A model generated the notes under the pieces. The model made no database searches. It was given only the letters and a program-made list of their open reading frames with translations, and was not told the origin of the DNA. DNA of 64,000 nucleotides from Mesorhizobium sp. 1M-11. Lineage in GTDB: Bacteria > Pseudomonadota > Alphaproteobacteria > Rhizobiales > Rhizobiaceae. A program made the position numbers and the translations under genes. This document shows positions 19,620 to 29,385 of the stretch, in pieces. Where the stretch lies: assembly GCF_001303895.1 (NCBI RefSeq), contig NZ_LJSD01000037.1, forward strand, positions 124,001-188,000, read 5' to 3'. Positions within the stretch are counted from its first letter, which is position 1. Each line of letters begins with the position of its first letter.

Positions 19620-19634
19620 GTTCTCTTTATGTTC
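19620..19634 (+). promoter_or_regulatory. LexA (SOS) box overlapping the dinB start
   Basis: The sequence is GTTC-N7-GTTC exactly (GTTC at 19620-19623 and 19631-19634), the known alphaproteobacterial LexA recognition pattern. It overlaps the first in-frame ATG of dinB (19629-19631), so a bound repressor would cover the start region, or translation may begin at the second ATG (19641). Confidence 0.85.
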
Positions 19635-20993
19635 GCAGCGATGGCGGCACCTGTCAACGATCCCGAGCATGGTTTTTGTCGCGACTGCCTGACGCTCCAG
19701 CGCAGCAGGACGATGCGGTGCGAGCGTTGCGGCAGTCCCCGCGTCGTCCGTCACCCCGAACTCCACCGATTGCATATTGCCCATATCGACTGTGACGCCT
19801 TCTACGCAGCCGTTGAAAAACGCGACAATCCGGCCTTGCGCGACAAGCCGGTGATCATCGGCGGCGGCAAGCGTGGCGTCGTGTCGACGGCCTGCTACAT
19901 CGCCCGCATCCAGGGCGTGCGCTCGGCAATGCCGATGTTCAAGGCTCTCGAGGCTTGCCCCGAGGCGGTCGTCATCAAGCCGGACATGGAAAAATACGTG
20001 CGCGTCGGGCGCGAGGTGCGCGCCATGATGCTGGCACTCACCCCGCAAGTGGAACCGATCTCGATCGATGAAGCCTTTCTCGATCTGGCCGGCACGGAAA
20101 AACTGCATGGTCTGCCCCCTGCCATGGTATTGGCGCGCTTCTCGCAGGCGGTCGAAAAAGACATCGGCATCTCCGTTTCGGCCGGACTTTCATATTGCAA
20201 GTTCCTGGCCAAGATCGCATCCGATTTCCGCAAACCCCGCGGCTTCGCGGTGATCGGCAGGGAGGAGGCCGTTACCTTCCTCGCCGAGCAGCCTGTGACC
20301 ATGATCTGGGGGGTGGGCAAGGCTTTTGCTGAAGTCCTGGCACGCGACGGTATCCGCATGATCGGTCAGTTGCAGAAGATGGAGCGCGGCGACCTCATGG
20401 GCCGCTACGGCGTCATGGGCGATCGGCTCTACCGCCTGTCACGCGGCCAGGACGATCGCCGCGTCGAGCCAGATCACGACGCCAAGAGCGTCTCTGCCGA
20501 AACCACCTTTGACACAGACCTGGCCACGATGGACGACCTTGTGCCGGTGCTGCGTGCCTTGTCTGAAAAAGTCTCGGCGCGCCTGAAGAAGGCCGGCATT
20601 GCCGGCCGCACGGTCGTGCTCAAGCTCAAGACTCACGATTTCAAGACCCGCACCCGCAACCGCCAGCTTGGCGATCCAACCCGCCTTGCAGATCGCATAT
20701 TCTCAACGGGGCTCGATCTGCTGCGCAGGGAAACCGACGGCACCAGATATCGGCTTCTGGGAGTCGGCGTCAGCGATCTCTCCAATGATGAAAAGGCCGA
20801 TCCGCCTGATCTCGTCGACGTGCAGTCGCGCAAGCGCGCGCTGGCCGAAGGCGCGATCGATACTTTGCGCGACAAGTTCGGACGCAAGGCAGTCGAGACT
20901 GGCTACACTTTCGGCAAAGGTCATCGCGGCCGCCCTGCCCGTCCCGACGAAGATGAAGGCCCTGAAGTACAGCACCCCTGGGAGCGCATCTGA
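19629..20993 (+). CDS. dinB: DNA polymerase IV with N-terminal zinc-ribbon-like segment
   Basis: 454 residues, a Y-family translesion polymerase. Residues 17-34 hold two CxxC pairs (C17/C20 and C31/C34) before the polymerase begins at [16 protein letters not shown]; this looks like a small zinc ribbon not found in E. coli Pol IV. Catalytic carboxylates are in HIDCDAFYA and in SIDEAFLD. The little-finger domain occupies about residues 280-390, followed by a basic tail ending HPWERI without a clear beta-clamp motif. A LexA box overlaps the start, so induction by DNA damage is expected. An alternative start is ATG 19641. Confidence 0.93.
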   Translation: MFAAMAAPVNDPEHGFCRDCLTLQRSRTMRCERCGSPRVVRHPELHRLHIAHIDCDAFYAAVEKRDNPALRDKPVIIGGGKRGVVSTACYIARIQGVRSAMPMFKALEACPEAVVIKPDMEKYVRVGREVRAMMLALTPQVEPISIDEAFLDLAGTEKLHGLPPAMVLARFSQAVEKDIGISVSAGLSYCKFLAKIASDFRKPRGFAVIGREEAVTFLAEQPVTMIWGVGKAFAEVLARDGIRMIGQLQKMERGDLMGRYGVMGDRLYRLSRGQDDRRVEPDHDAKSVSAETTFDTDLATMDDLVPVLRALSEKVSARLKKAGIAGRTVVLKLKTHDFKTRTRNRQLGDPTRLADRIFSTGLDLLRRETDGTRYRLLGVGVSDLSNDEKADPPDLVDVQSRKRALAEGAIDTLRDKFGRKAVETGYTFGKGHRGRPARPDEDEGPEVQHPWERI

Positions 20994-21070
20994 AATCCTC
21001 GTCGCTTGGCTCATGCGAAAGGCTGGCCTAGCGATTGTGGTGCGACCACCGATCTGCCAGACAATCGCAC

Positions 21071-21952
21071 ATGGCACCGGCCCCCTCGATTCCCAAAGCC
21101 GCATTCTGGATGGCGCTGTCGATCGCGTCCTTCCTGCTGATGTCGGTCGCCGGGCGTATGACAACCAGCGTACTCAGTGTCTTTCAGGTGCTGGAACTGC
21201 GCTCGGTGATTGGCTGGTTCATCCTGCTGCCACTGGTTCTGGCCAGAGGTGGTTTTGCAGCCATGGCATCGCGAAGACTGCCGCTGCATCTCGCGCGCAA
21301 TATCGTCCACTATGTCGGCCAAGGCGCATGGCTCTATGCTTTAACGCTGATACCGCTCGGCGTGCTGGTCTCCATCGAGTTCACCACACCGATCTGGACC
21401 GCGCTGCTGGCAGTGCTTTTCCTCGGCGAAAGGCTGAATCGGTTTCGCATCGCCTCGATCGTCCTCGGGTTGATCGGCGTCATCATCATCGTGCGGCCGA
21501 GCACCGGCTCGATCGAGCCGGGCCATCTCATCGTGCTGGGCGCAGCCGTGTTCTTCGGCGCCTCGGTAGTGATGGTCAAGGCGCTCACGCGCACCGACAG
21601 CGTGGTGCGCATCATTTTCTGGATGCTGGTGGTGCAATCGGTGCTGGGACTGATCCCTGCCCTCATCGAATGGCGTAACCCGCCTCTTGAAATCTGGCCG
21701 TGGCTGTTCGTCATCGGTTTCACCGGCATGTCCTCGCATTTCTGTATGGCGCGAGCGCTCACCTACGCTGACGCGACCTTGATCTCGCCGATGGATTTCC
21801 TGCGCGTGCCGCTATCGGCACTGATCGGATGGCTGCTCTATCAGGAGCAAATCGACGCCTTCACCGCAGGCGGCGCCGTACTCATCCTGATGGGCAATCT
21901 GCTCAATCTGCCACGCCGTTCAGCAAAAATGGCAGCAGCAACGGCAGACTGA
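21071..21952 (+). CDS. EamA/DMT-family transporter
   Basis: 293 residues from ATG 21071. About ten hydrophobic segments in two halves, each an EamA repeat (FQVLELRSVIGWFILLPLVL in the first, LGAAVFFGASVVMVKAL in the second). Members export metabolites or amino acids, but the substrate cannot be read from sequence. It follows dinB with a 77-base gap and is convergent to the exported-protein gene, with a repeat element filling the space between. Confidence 0.88.
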   Translation: MAPAPSIPKAAFWMALSIASFLLMSVAGRMTTSVLSVFQVLELRSVIGWFILLPLVLARGGFAAMASRRLPLHLARNIVHYVGQGAWLYALTLIPLGVLVSIEFTTPIWTALLAVLFLGERLNRFRIASIVLGLIGVIIIVRPSTGSIEPGHLIVLGAAVFFGASVVMVKALTRTDSVVRIIFWMLVVQSVLGLIPALIEWRNPPLEIWPWLFVIGFTGMSSHFCMARALTYADATLISPMDFLRVPLSALIGWLLYQEQIDAFTAGGAVLILMGNLLNLPRRSAKMAAATAD

Positions 21953-21960
21953 CCAAACGA

Positions 21961-22056
21961 AATTCCAGGAAAAGTGCGTAGCGGTTTTCCGTCCGAAAGT
22001 GCGTCAAAGCAAAAAATTGGGGCGTTTCCGCGGTTCCGTGAAAACGGAAACGCTCC
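21961..22056. repeat. Palindromic intergenic repeat, copy 1
   Basis: Two modules: AATTCCAGGAAAAGTGCG...GGTTTTCCGTCCG, then GGCGTTTCCG...CGGAAACGCTCC, an inverted repeat. It fills the gap between two convergent genes and ends four bases from the stop codon at 22061. Other copies lie near 33.6, 35.0, 36.5, 45.1 and 49.4 kb. Confidence 0.9.
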
Positions 22057-22060
22057 AAGA

Positions 22061-22567
22061 TCAGTTGCGTTTCAGATCGACCTGGGCCGTGACCACCGAC
22101 TTGCCCGTGGTCGCATCCTTGTCGATGGTGACGATGCGCATGGCATTCTGACCAATCTTCTCGACCCGCATTTCGGCGTTCCGGTCGCCATTGACCGGCT
22201 TGGCCCAGCGAATGCCGAGGTTGAGTACATCCCCTCGGCGTTGGCCGGAAAGCGCAGCGGGGCCGGTTCTTGAGCCGATATAGGTGCCGCCATAACGCTG
22301 ACCATCGGCTTTCAGGCGAACACCGATGCTGCGCGAGATCAGCACCATGCCGCGGCAATTGCCATCTAGGGTGAGCGTGACAGTGCTTGATTTGGCGGCG
22401 AAGGAACAGGAAACACTGACCGCCGGAGCCTTGGTGTTGACGCGGAAACTGCCTTTGCCGGTCCATTTGCCACCCAGTGTGGTGAGGAAGGCCGGTTCCG
22501 CGGCGTTCGTCGGTTGCGCGAGCAACAGTGTGGCCAGCGCGGCGGTCAGGCAAAGGCGGATCGACAT
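22061..22567 (-). CDS. Exported protein of unknown function
   Basis: 168 residues with a clear signal peptide (MSIRLCLTAALATLLLAQPTNA), cleaved near residue 23. The mature part begins with a WTGKGSFRV-type phrase and continues as short beta strands (VTLTLDGNCRG, YGGTYIGSRTG, RIVTIDKDA), which suggests a small periplasmic beta-barrel of lipocalin-like size. No catalytic residues stand out. Repeat copy 1 abuts the stop. Confidence 0.75.
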   Translation of the reverse strand: MSIRLCLTAALATLLLAQPTNAAEPAFLTTLGGKWTGKGSFRVNTKAPAVSVSCSFAAKSSTVTLTLDGNCRGMVLISRSIGVRLKADGQRYGGTYIGSRTGPAALSGQRRGDVLNLGIRWAKPVNGDRNAEMRVEKIGQNAMRIVTIDKDATTGKSVVTAQVDLKRN

Positions 22568-22645
22568 TCGTTTTCTTCCCCTTGAATCACGAGAGCCCCT
22601 GCACCGCTTTTCGGCACCGCGTATTTCAGTTTTGTGTCAGCGCTG

Positions 22646-23449
22646 TCAGTTGCCCTCGTCCGGTATGTTGAGGATATGACCGCAAGCCTTGCAATGCACG
22701 GCATCAGGCTCGTGGCGCTGCAATCCGCATTGCGGGCACGGAAACAGCACCTTTGCCGGGCGGAAGACAGCCTGGGCCAGCCGCACAAACAGCGAGATAC
22801 CGGTGATCATGGTGACGATGGCAGTGAGTTTGCCGGCGATACCCGGCAGCACGATATCGCCGAAGCCGGTGGTCGTCACTGTCGCCACCGTGAAATAGAG
22901 CGCATCGACATAACCGACAAGGCCGGAGCCTTGCCGGAAGAAAAAAGTGTAGACGAAGCCGGTCACCACGAAAAGGAACGTCATCAGGTTGACCACCGCC
23001 TGCGTCGTTTCACGCCAAGCCAGGAACCGGCCAGAACCAAAATGTCGCCACAACACACCGCTGCGCGACAGCGACCAAAGTCGCAGGATGCGCAGAAAGC
23101 TGAGATTGGCGAGCGCCGTCGGAAACAGCAAGGTGAGCAGGACAAAGACGTCGACCCAGCTCGTGGGCTGCCGCATGAGGCGCAGCATATCCGTCGATGC
23201 AAGCAGACGCGCCAGCAGATCGGCAGCGACGATGACGGCCACGGTATAATCCAGCCACAGGAAAGATGCAGTGTTCTGCAGCAGCGGCGTAGCGATAAAG
23301 AAAGCGATGACGAGAAGATCGATCAGGACCACCATGGCCTGGAAGCGAACCGCTTCCGGCGAGCGGCCGTGATAGAGCCGGCGCAAGCGATCACGCAGTC
23401 TCGCCAGGGAAGAACCGTTCGTGGCTTCAGGCTTCGCTTCAGCTGCCAT
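22646..23449 (-). CDS. Voltage-gated-type potassium channel with C-terminal zinc ribbon
   Basis: 267 residues. Six hydrophobic segments lie between about 38 and 225; the fourth carries spaced arginines (FLRILRLWSLSR), a voltage-sensor pattern, and the pore loop has the selectivity filter TVTTTGFGD. A compact C-terminal domain has two cysteine pairs, C238/C241 and C253/C256 (CPQCG, CKACGH), probably a zinc ribbon in place of the usual RCK or cyclic-nucleotide domain. Potassium selectivity is inferred from the filter. The gene precedes the 3' end of dnaE by about 60 bases. Confidence 0.88.
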   Translation of the reverse strand: MAAEAKPEATNGSSLARLRDRLRRLYHGRSPEAVRFQAMVVLIDLLVIAFFIATPLLQNTASFLWLDYTVAVIVAADLLARLLASTDMLRLMRQPTSWVDVFVLLTLLFPTALANLSFLRILRLWSLSRSGVLWRHFGSGRFLAWRETTQAVVNLMTFLFVVTGFVYTFFFRQGSGLVGYVDALYFTVATVTTTGFGDIVLPGIAGKLTAIVTMITGISLFVRLAQAVFRPAKVLFPCPQCGLQRHEPDAVHCKACGHILNIPDEGN

Positions 23450-23511
23450 TGCTATCGGGTAACGTCAGCCACGCCACTCGTCCAGCGTTTTCCAGATAGG
23501 ATTTTGGGCGC

Positions 23512-26500
23512 CTATACCAGTTCGACTTCGATGACTCCCGGCACGGCTCGCATGGCCGAAGCCACCTGAGGAGATATGCGGTAACGATTTGGCAGTTCGA
23601 TTTCAACTTCGCCTTGCCCGTCGTCCTTGATCAGCACGAAGGAAACCTGTCCCTCGCCTTTCACCGTAAGCTGGCCGGCCAACGTGTTGAGCGGACTGAC
23701 ATCGCGCAGGAAAATGCGTAGCGCTTTCTGGATACGGCTCGCCTCGTCTTCCAGCGACTGCACTGTCTGGATGCGCAGATTGACGCCTTCCGGCCTGTCT
23801 TCCGCCGCAACCGTGATGACGACGGATTTGCCGGCCTCCAGCATGTCCCGATATTGCGCGAGCGTTTCCGAGAACATCACGGCCTCGTATTGGCCGGTCA
23901 TATCGGAGAAATTGACGACGCCCATCTTGTTGCCGGTGCGGGTCTTGCGTTCCTGCTTGGCCGTGACCGTTCCGGCAAGCCGGCCAGCGGAGGCGCCACG
24001 CTTCACCGCAGCCGAGAATTCTGCCCAGTTCTGCACCCGCATCTTCTGGAGCGCTGCCTTGTATTCATCAAGCGGATGCGCCGACAGGTAGAAGCCGACC
24101 ACCTGGAATTCGCGGTGAAGGCGGTCCGCCGGCAGCCACGGCTCGGTCACCGGCAGGTTGAGCGCCTGAGACTGCGCACCCAAAGAGGCTCCAAAGATGT
24201 CGGCCTGTCCCGAGGTGGCGTTCTGCTGCGCCAGTGCGGCCAGCCCCATCATGCGCTCGACACCCGCGATCATCTGAGCGCGATCATGCCCGAAACAGTC
24301 GAGCGCACCGGCCATAATCAGGCTTTCGAAGACGCGCTTGCCGACGATCTTGGGGTCGATGCGCTCACAGAAGTCGGCGAGATTCTTGAAAGGCCCATCC
24401 TTGCGCTTTTCGACGATGTGCTCGACGGCAGCATCGCCGACGCCCTTCAGTGCCGCCAGCGAGTAGAAAATCTTGTTCTCGCCCACCTCGAAATCACGGA
24501 AGCTGGTCAGAACCGAAGGTGCTACCACCTCGATCCCCAGCCGCATCGCATCCTGGCGGAAATCCGCCAGCTTGTCGGTGTTCGACATATCGAGCGTCAT
24601 CGAGGCAGCCAGGAATTCCACCGGGTAATGCGCCTTGAGATAGGCGGTCTGGTAGGAAACGATGGCGTAGGCGGCAGCGTGCGACTTGTTGAAGCCATAA
24701 TCGGCGAACTTTGCCAGCAGGTCGAAGATGAAATCGGCCTGTGGCTTGGCGACACCGCGCTCGACGGCACCGGCAACGAAAATATCGCGCTGCTTGTCCA
24801 TTTCGGCACGGATCTTCTTGCCCATGGCGCGGCGCAGCAGATCTGCCTGGCCGAGCGTGTAGCCGGCAAGCTCTTGCGCGATCTGCATCACCTGTTCCTG
24901 GTAGACGATGACGCCCTGCGTCTCCCTAACCAGGTGATCGATCTTGGGATGGATCGATGCGATTTCCTCTTCGCCATGCTTGCGCGCATTGTAGGTCGGG
25001 ATGTTCTCCATCGGGCCTGGCCGGTAGAGCGCCACCAGCGCGATGATGTCCTCGATGCGGTCGGGCCGCATGCCGATCAGCGCCTTGCGCATGCCGGCAC
25101 TTTCAACCTGGAACACGCCGACGACCTCCCCCCGCGACAGCATGGCATAGGTCTGCTGATCGTCGATTGGGATCGTGGCTAGATCGATGTCGACGCCACG
25201 CCGGTGGATCAGCTTCACCGCCTTATCCAGCACCGTCAACGTCTTCAGGCCGAGGAAGTCGAACTTCACCAGCCCGGCGTCCTCGACCTTCTTCATGTTG
25301 AACTGCGTGACCGGCATGTCCGAGCGCGGATCGCGGTACATTGGCACCAGTTCCGACAGCGGACGATCGCCGATGACGATGCCGGCGGCGTGTGTCGAGG
25401 CGTGGCGATAGAGCCCTTCCAGCTTCTGCGCCATTTCGAGAAGCGTGTTGACGATCGGCTCCTTCTCCGCCTCCTCGGCGAAACGCGGCTCATTGGCAAT
25501 TGCATCCGCCAGCTTCACCGGATTGGCCGGGTTCTGCGGCACCATCTTGCAGAGCCGGTCGACCTGGCCGTAAGGCATCTGCAACACGCGGCCGACGTCA
25601 CGCAGGACGGCGCGGGCCTGCAGCGTACCGAAAGTGATGATCTGACCGACCTGGTCTCGGCCGTATTTGCCCTGCACGTAGCGGATCACCTCTTCGCGGC
25701 GATCCTGGCAGAAGTCGATGTCGAAGTCCGGCATCGAGACACGATCGGGATTGAGAAAGCGCTCGAACAGCAGCGAGAATTGCAACGGATCGACGTCGGT
25801 GATGAGGAGTGCGTAGGCGACCAGCGAGCCGGCGCCGGAACCGCGCCCCGGGCCGACGGGAATGTCATGCTGTTTCGCCCATTTGATGAAGTCCGACACG
25901 ATCAGGAAATAGCCGGGAAACTTCATGCGCTGGATGATGCCGATCTCGAACTCCAGCCGCTCGCGATACTGCTCCTCCGTAAAGCCTTCACAAAGGCCGC
26001 GCTCTGCGAAGCGCCTCGCAAGCCCGTCTCGGGCCTGCCGTGCCAGTTCCTCAGCCTCGGCCATTTCGGCGGCTTCAGCGTCGGCGACGTCGGCGCCGGC
26101 GAAGCGCGGCAGGATGGGTTTGCGGTTTTTGGGATAATAGGAGCAGCGCTGCGCGATCTCGATCGTGTTGTCGATCGCTTCGGGCAGGTCGGCGAACAGC
26201 CGCGCCATCTCTGCCTGGCTCTTCAGATAATTGTCCGGCGTCAGCCGGCGGCGCTCGTCGGCGGCAATCACCGAACCTTCGGCGATGGCAATCAAGGCGT
26301 CGTGCGCCTCGAAATCGTCACGCGAAGAGAAAAACGCTTCATTCGTCGCCACCAGCGGCAGCTCGTGGCGATAGGCAAGTTCGACGGTGGCATGCTCTAT
26401 GCCGCGATCGTAGCCCGACATGCGTTCCAGTTCGACATAGAGCCGGTCGCCGAACAGGGCCTTGAGGGTCAGAAGTCGAGCCTCGGCCAGATCCTTGCGG

Positions 26501-27036
26501 TCGTCGCGCAGCGCTGCGCCGATCGGACCGCGCGGTCCGCCGGTCAAACAGATGACGCCTTCGGCAACTTCCGCAACCATGTCGGTCGTGACATGCACCG
26601 GCTCGCCTGAAGGCGTCTCCAGATAGGCCCGGCTGATCAGCCGCACCAGATTGGCATAACCATCCTCGTTTGCCGCGATAAGCACGACGGGGCGCAGATC
26701 AGGCCCCTGCTTGCGACGGTCGCGTTGCCCATCATTGCTCTCGCCGCAAAAGGCCAGGTCGATCTGGCTGCCCATGATCGGCTGGATGCCGTCCTTCACC
26801 GCCTTCTGTGCGAACTCCAGCGCTCCGAACAGGTTGTTGGTGTCGGTGACAGCGATAGCCGGTGCTTGGTCCTTGATGGCGTGACCAACGATTGGACCGA
26901 GTTGCAGGGCGCCTTCCAGCAACGAATAGGCCGAATGAACCCGCAGGTGAATGAACGGACGCGCGGGAATTTCTTCCCTTTTTGGGGCCATTGCCTCGCG
27001 TTTGAGAGGATCGCGTATTCTGACTTCGTTTGTCAC
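23512..27036 (-). CDS. dnaE: DNA polymerase III alpha subunit
   Basis: 1174 residues, typical of the replicative DnaE (the error-prone DnaE2 is shorter). Domains in order: PHP domain from about residue 27 (HLRVHSAYSLLEGALQL), the polymerase core with catalytic aspartates in PDFDIDFCQDRR, a helix-hairpin-helix region (LAALKGVGDAAVEHIV), and a C-terminal OB fold (RLAGTVTAKQERKTRTG). The GTG at 27036 gives the full open frame; ATG at 26991 is an alternative start. An inverted repeat TGTGAA-N4-TTCACA lies upstream at 27187-27202 and may be a control site. No beta-clamp motif was searched for in detail. Confidence 0.97.
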   Translation of the reverse strand: MTNEVRIRDPLKREAMAPKREEIPARPFIHLRVHSAYSLLEGALQLGPIVGHAIKDQAPAIAVTDTNNLFGALEFAQKAVKDGIQPIMGSQIDLAFCGESNDGQRDRRKQGPDLRPVVLIAANEDGYANLVRLISRAYLETPSGEPVHVTTDMVAEVAEGVICLTGGPRGPIGAALRDDRKDLAEARLLTLKALFGDRLYVELERMSGYDRGIEHATVELAYRHELPLVATNEAFFSSRDDFEAHDALIAIAEGSVIAADERRRLTPDNYLKSQAEMARLFADLPEAIDNTIEIAQRCSYYPKNRKPILPRFAGADVADAEAAEMAEAEELARQARDGLARRFAERGLCEGFTEEQYRERLEFEIGIIQRMKFPGYFLIVSDFIKWAKQHDIPVGPGRGSGAGSLVAYALLITDVDPLQFSLLFERFLNPDRVSMPDFDIDFCQDRREEVIRYVQGKYGRDQVGQIITFGTLQARAVLRDVGRVLQMPYGQVDRLCKMVPQNPANPVKLADAIANEPRFAEEAEKEPIVNTLLEMAQKLEGLYRHASTHAAGIVIGDRPLSELVPMYRDPRSDMPVTQFNMKKVEDAGLVKFDFLGLKTLTVLDKAVKLIHRRGVDIDLATIPIDDQQTYAMLSRGEVVGVFQVESAGMRKALIGMRPDRIEDIIALVALYRPGPMENIPTYNARKHGEEEIASIHPKIDHLVRETQGVIVYQEQVMQIAQELAGYTLGQADLLRRAMGKKIRAEMDKQRDIFVAGAVERGVAKPQADFIFDLLAKFADYGFNKSHAAAYAIVSYQTAYLKAHYPVEFLAASMTLDMSNTDKLADFRQDAMRLGIEVVAPSVLTSFRDFEVGENKIFYSLAALKGVGDAAVEHIVEKRKDGPFKNLADFCERIDPKIVGKRVFESLIMAGALDCFGHDRAQMIAGVERMMGLAALAQQNATSGQADIFGASLGAQSQALNLPVTEPWLPADRLHREFQVVGFYLSAHPLDEYKAALQKMRVQNWAEFSAAVKRGASAGRLAGTVTAKQERKTRTGNKMGVVNFSDMTGQYEAVMFSETLAQYRDMLEAGKSVVITVAAEDRPEGVNLRIQTVQSLEDEASRIQKALRIFLRDVSPLNTLAGQLTVKGEGQVSFVLIKDDGQGEVEIELPNRYRISPQVASAMRAVPGVIEVELV

Positions 27037-27329
27037 TGCTCAACCGATCTGGCCAACGAATCTTGGTCTGCCCCACCCAATCTAATCAGCCGATCCGCGC
27101 CTCGCCACATCCATCCTCCGGGTCGACCCCTCGACCACAGAAAAGAACCCTCGGGCACGGGTAATACGGGCGCTCATATCGGCCCGTGTGAAATGCTTCA
27201 CAGTATTACGAACGCGATCCTGCCATGATCACCCTCGTGAGCTATTGGTTTACCCAACGCGGGGGATGCTTGCCCGGGCCTATGTTTATGTCGTGACTGA
27301 CGGTGAGCGGACCAACTGGTAGCCTGACA

Positions 27330-27364
27330 TGACCCAGCGGGCGCTCCAAGCGTTTGCTGGGTCA
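27330..27364. terminator. Perfect hairpin after pccA, terminator-like
   Basis: TGACCCAGC (27330-27338) pairs with GCTGGGTCA (27356-27364), eight bases beyond the pccA stop. No T-tract follows, so termination is only probable. It lies in the 336-base dnaE/pccA interval, where I see no gene. Confidence 0.5.
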
Positions 27365-27372
27365 ATCCTGCT

Positions 27373-29385
27373 TCATGCAAATTCCATGATGACCGCATCG
27401 ACGGCGAGGCTGTCACCCGGCTTTGCATTCAGCCTGGCAATGGTCAAATCGCGCTCCGCGCGCAACACGTTTTCCATCTTCATTGCCTCCACCACAGCCA
27501 GTGTCTCTCCGGCTTTCACCTCTTGCCCCTCGGCGACTGCGATCGAGACGACGAGCCCAGGCATCGGGCACAGCAGCAGCTTCGAAGTGTCGGGCGGCAG
27601 CTTCACCGGCATCAACCGCTCCAGCGCTGCTGTCTGCGGCAACATAGCCTGCGCTGCGACCGACATCCCTTTCCAGGCGACACGGGTACCGTTCGGCAAA
27701 GGCCGCAACTGCGCGGCGATCTTCTGCTTGCCAACCGCGCCGCGCCACACTGGTTCGCCCGGCCGCCAGTCCGACGTCACCGTAAGTGCCTTGCCCCCTT
27801 CAATCGACAGATCAAGCTCCATCGGAATGGAGATCATGCCTTCGAGCACCGTCGCCGACAGATAGTCCTCCCCTAGTTTCACCACCCAGTCGCGCTTGAG
27901 CGCGCCGGAATGCGGTGCCAACCGGCCGCTGAGGCGGTCGAGCCGGTCGCGGCGCAACAGTTCCGCCGCTGTCGCGATGGCCGCCAGCACGGCCTTGTCT
28001 TCGGAATTTGGCGCGATCGGCGCGAATCCGTCCGGATATTCCTCGGCAATGAACCCCGTGGAAAGCCGCCCTTCCCGCCAGCGCGGGTGCTGCATCAATG
28101 CGGAGAGGAACGGCAGATTGTGCTCGATACCGTCAACCACGAACTCGTCCAGCGCTTCCGACATGGCATCGATCGCCTCGATGCGTGTCGGTGCCCAGGT
28201 ACAGAGCTTGGCGATCATCGGATCGTAGAACATCGAGATTTCGGAGCCTTCCGTGACACCGGTGTCGTTACGCACGACAACGTCGCCGAAGCGACCTTCT
28301 TCCGGTGGCTGATAGCGCGTCAGGCGGCCAATCGACGGCAGGAAATTGCGATACGGATCTTCGGCATAAAGCCGGCTTTCGACCGCCCAGCCGTTCAGCT
28401 TCACATTGCCCTGGCCAAAAGCCAGTTTTTCCCCGGCAGCGACGCGGATCATCTGCTCGACCAGATCGATGCCGGTTATCAACTCCGTCACCGGATGCTC
28501 AACCTGCAATCGGGTATTCATTTCAAGGAAATAGAAATTTTTGTCCTTGTCGACGATGAACTCGACAGTGCCGGCACTCTGATAGTCGACCGCCTTTGCC
28601 AGCGCCACCGACTGCTCGCCCATGGCCTTTCTGGTTTTCTCGTCGAGGAAAGGCGACGGTGCCTCCTCGACCACCTTCTGATTGCGGCGCTGGATCGAAC
28701 ATTCACGCTCGCCGAGATAGACGGCATTGCCATGTCCGTCGGCAAGGACCTGGATCTCGATATGGCGTGGATCGACGACGAACTTCTCGATGAAGACACG
28801 GTCGTCTCCGAAGGAGCTCTTGGCTTCCGAGCGGGCGCGATCGTAGCCGTCGCGCACCTCTTCTTTCGTCCAGGCGATGCGCATGCCCTTGCCGCCGCCA
28901 CCGGCGGAGGCCTTGATCATCACCGGATAGCCGATTTCGCCGGCGATGCGCTCGGCATGATCCGCGTTTTCGATGACGCCCAGGAACCCAGGAACCGTCG
29001 AAACCTTGGCGGCATTGGCGAATTTCTTCGATTCGATCTTGTCGCCCATGGCGTTGATCGCCTTGGGCTTGGGGCCGATGAAGATGATGCCTTGCGCTTC
29101 CAGCGCTTCACAAAAAGACGCCCGTTCCGAGAGGAAACCGTAACCGGGATGCACCGCTTCGGCGCCGGTCTCCTTGCAAGCTTCGATGATCCTGTCCGCG
29201 ACCAGATAACTCTGCGCGGCCGGCGCCGGACCGATATGAACCGCTTCATCCGCCATCTCGACATGAACGGCATCCCGATCGGCATCCGAATAGACCGCCA
29301 CGGTGGCGATTCCCATCCTGCGCGCCGTCTTGATGACACGGCAGGCAATCTCGCCGCGGTTGGCGATCAGGATCTTCTTGAACAT
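27373..29385 (-). CDS. pccA: Propionyl/acetyl-CoA carboxylase biotin-containing alpha subunit
   Basis: 670 residues. Domains: biotin carboxylase N-terminal domain (KILIANRGEIACRVI), ATP-grasp domain (glycine-rich KASAGGGGKGMR, and FLEMNTRLQVEHPVTE), biotin-carboxylase C domain to about residue 450, a linker domain, and a C-terminal biotinyl domain with the biotinylated lysine in VEAMKMEN (K636). The length fits the PccA type that feeds propionyl-CoA into methylmalonyl-CoA. The beta subunit is not in the window. Methylcrotonyl-CoA carboxylase alpha is the alternative reading. Confidence 0.88.
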   Translation of the reverse strand: MFKKILIANRGEIACRVIKTARRMGIATVAVYSDADRDAVHVEMADEAVHIGPAPAAQSYLVADRIIEACKETGAEAVHPGYGFLSERASFCEALEAQGIIFIGPKPKAINAMGDKIESKKFANAAKVSTVPGFLGVIENADHAERIAGEIGYPVMIKASAGGGGKGMRIAWTKEEVRDGYDRARSEAKSSFGDDRVFIEKFVVDPRHIEIQVLADGHGNAVYLGERECSIQRRNQKVVEEAPSPFLDEKTRKAMGEQSVALAKAVDYQSAGTVEFIVDKDKNFYFLEMNTRLQVEHPVTELITGIDLVEQMIRVAAGEKLAFGQGNVKLNGWAVESRLYAEDPYRNFLPSIGRLTRYQPPEEGRFGDVVVRNDTGVTEGSEISMFYDPMIAKLCTWAPTRIEAIDAMSEALDEFVVDGIEHNLPFLSALMQHPRWREGRLSTGFIAEEYPDGFAPIAPNSEDKAVLAAIATAAELLRRDRLDRLSGRLAPHSGALKRDWVVKLGEDYLSATVLEGMISIPMELDLSIEGGKALTVTSDWRPGEPVWRGAVGKQKIAAQLRPLPNGTRVAWKGMSVAAQAMLPQTAALERLMPVKLPPDTSKLLLCPMPGLVVSIAVAEGQEVKAGETLAVVEAMKMENVLRAERDLTIARLNAKPGDSLAVDAVIMEFA

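Noticed and set aside
20599..21678. 359-residue plus-strand open frame overlapping dinB and the EamA transporter
   Set aside because: It is out of frame with both recognised genes and its product lacks any hydrophobic or catalytic pattern.
23854..26610. Plus-strand open frames of 442 and 468 residues antisense to dnaE
   Set aside because: Their products are rich in Arg/His/Leu with no motifs, and dnaE motifs run through the same bases.
27037..27372. Possible tRNA or small gene between dnaE and pccA
   Set aside because: No cloverleaf or T-loop GGTTCGA-like sequence and no open frame with a good ribosome-binding site; only a hairpin and a short inverted repeat were found.
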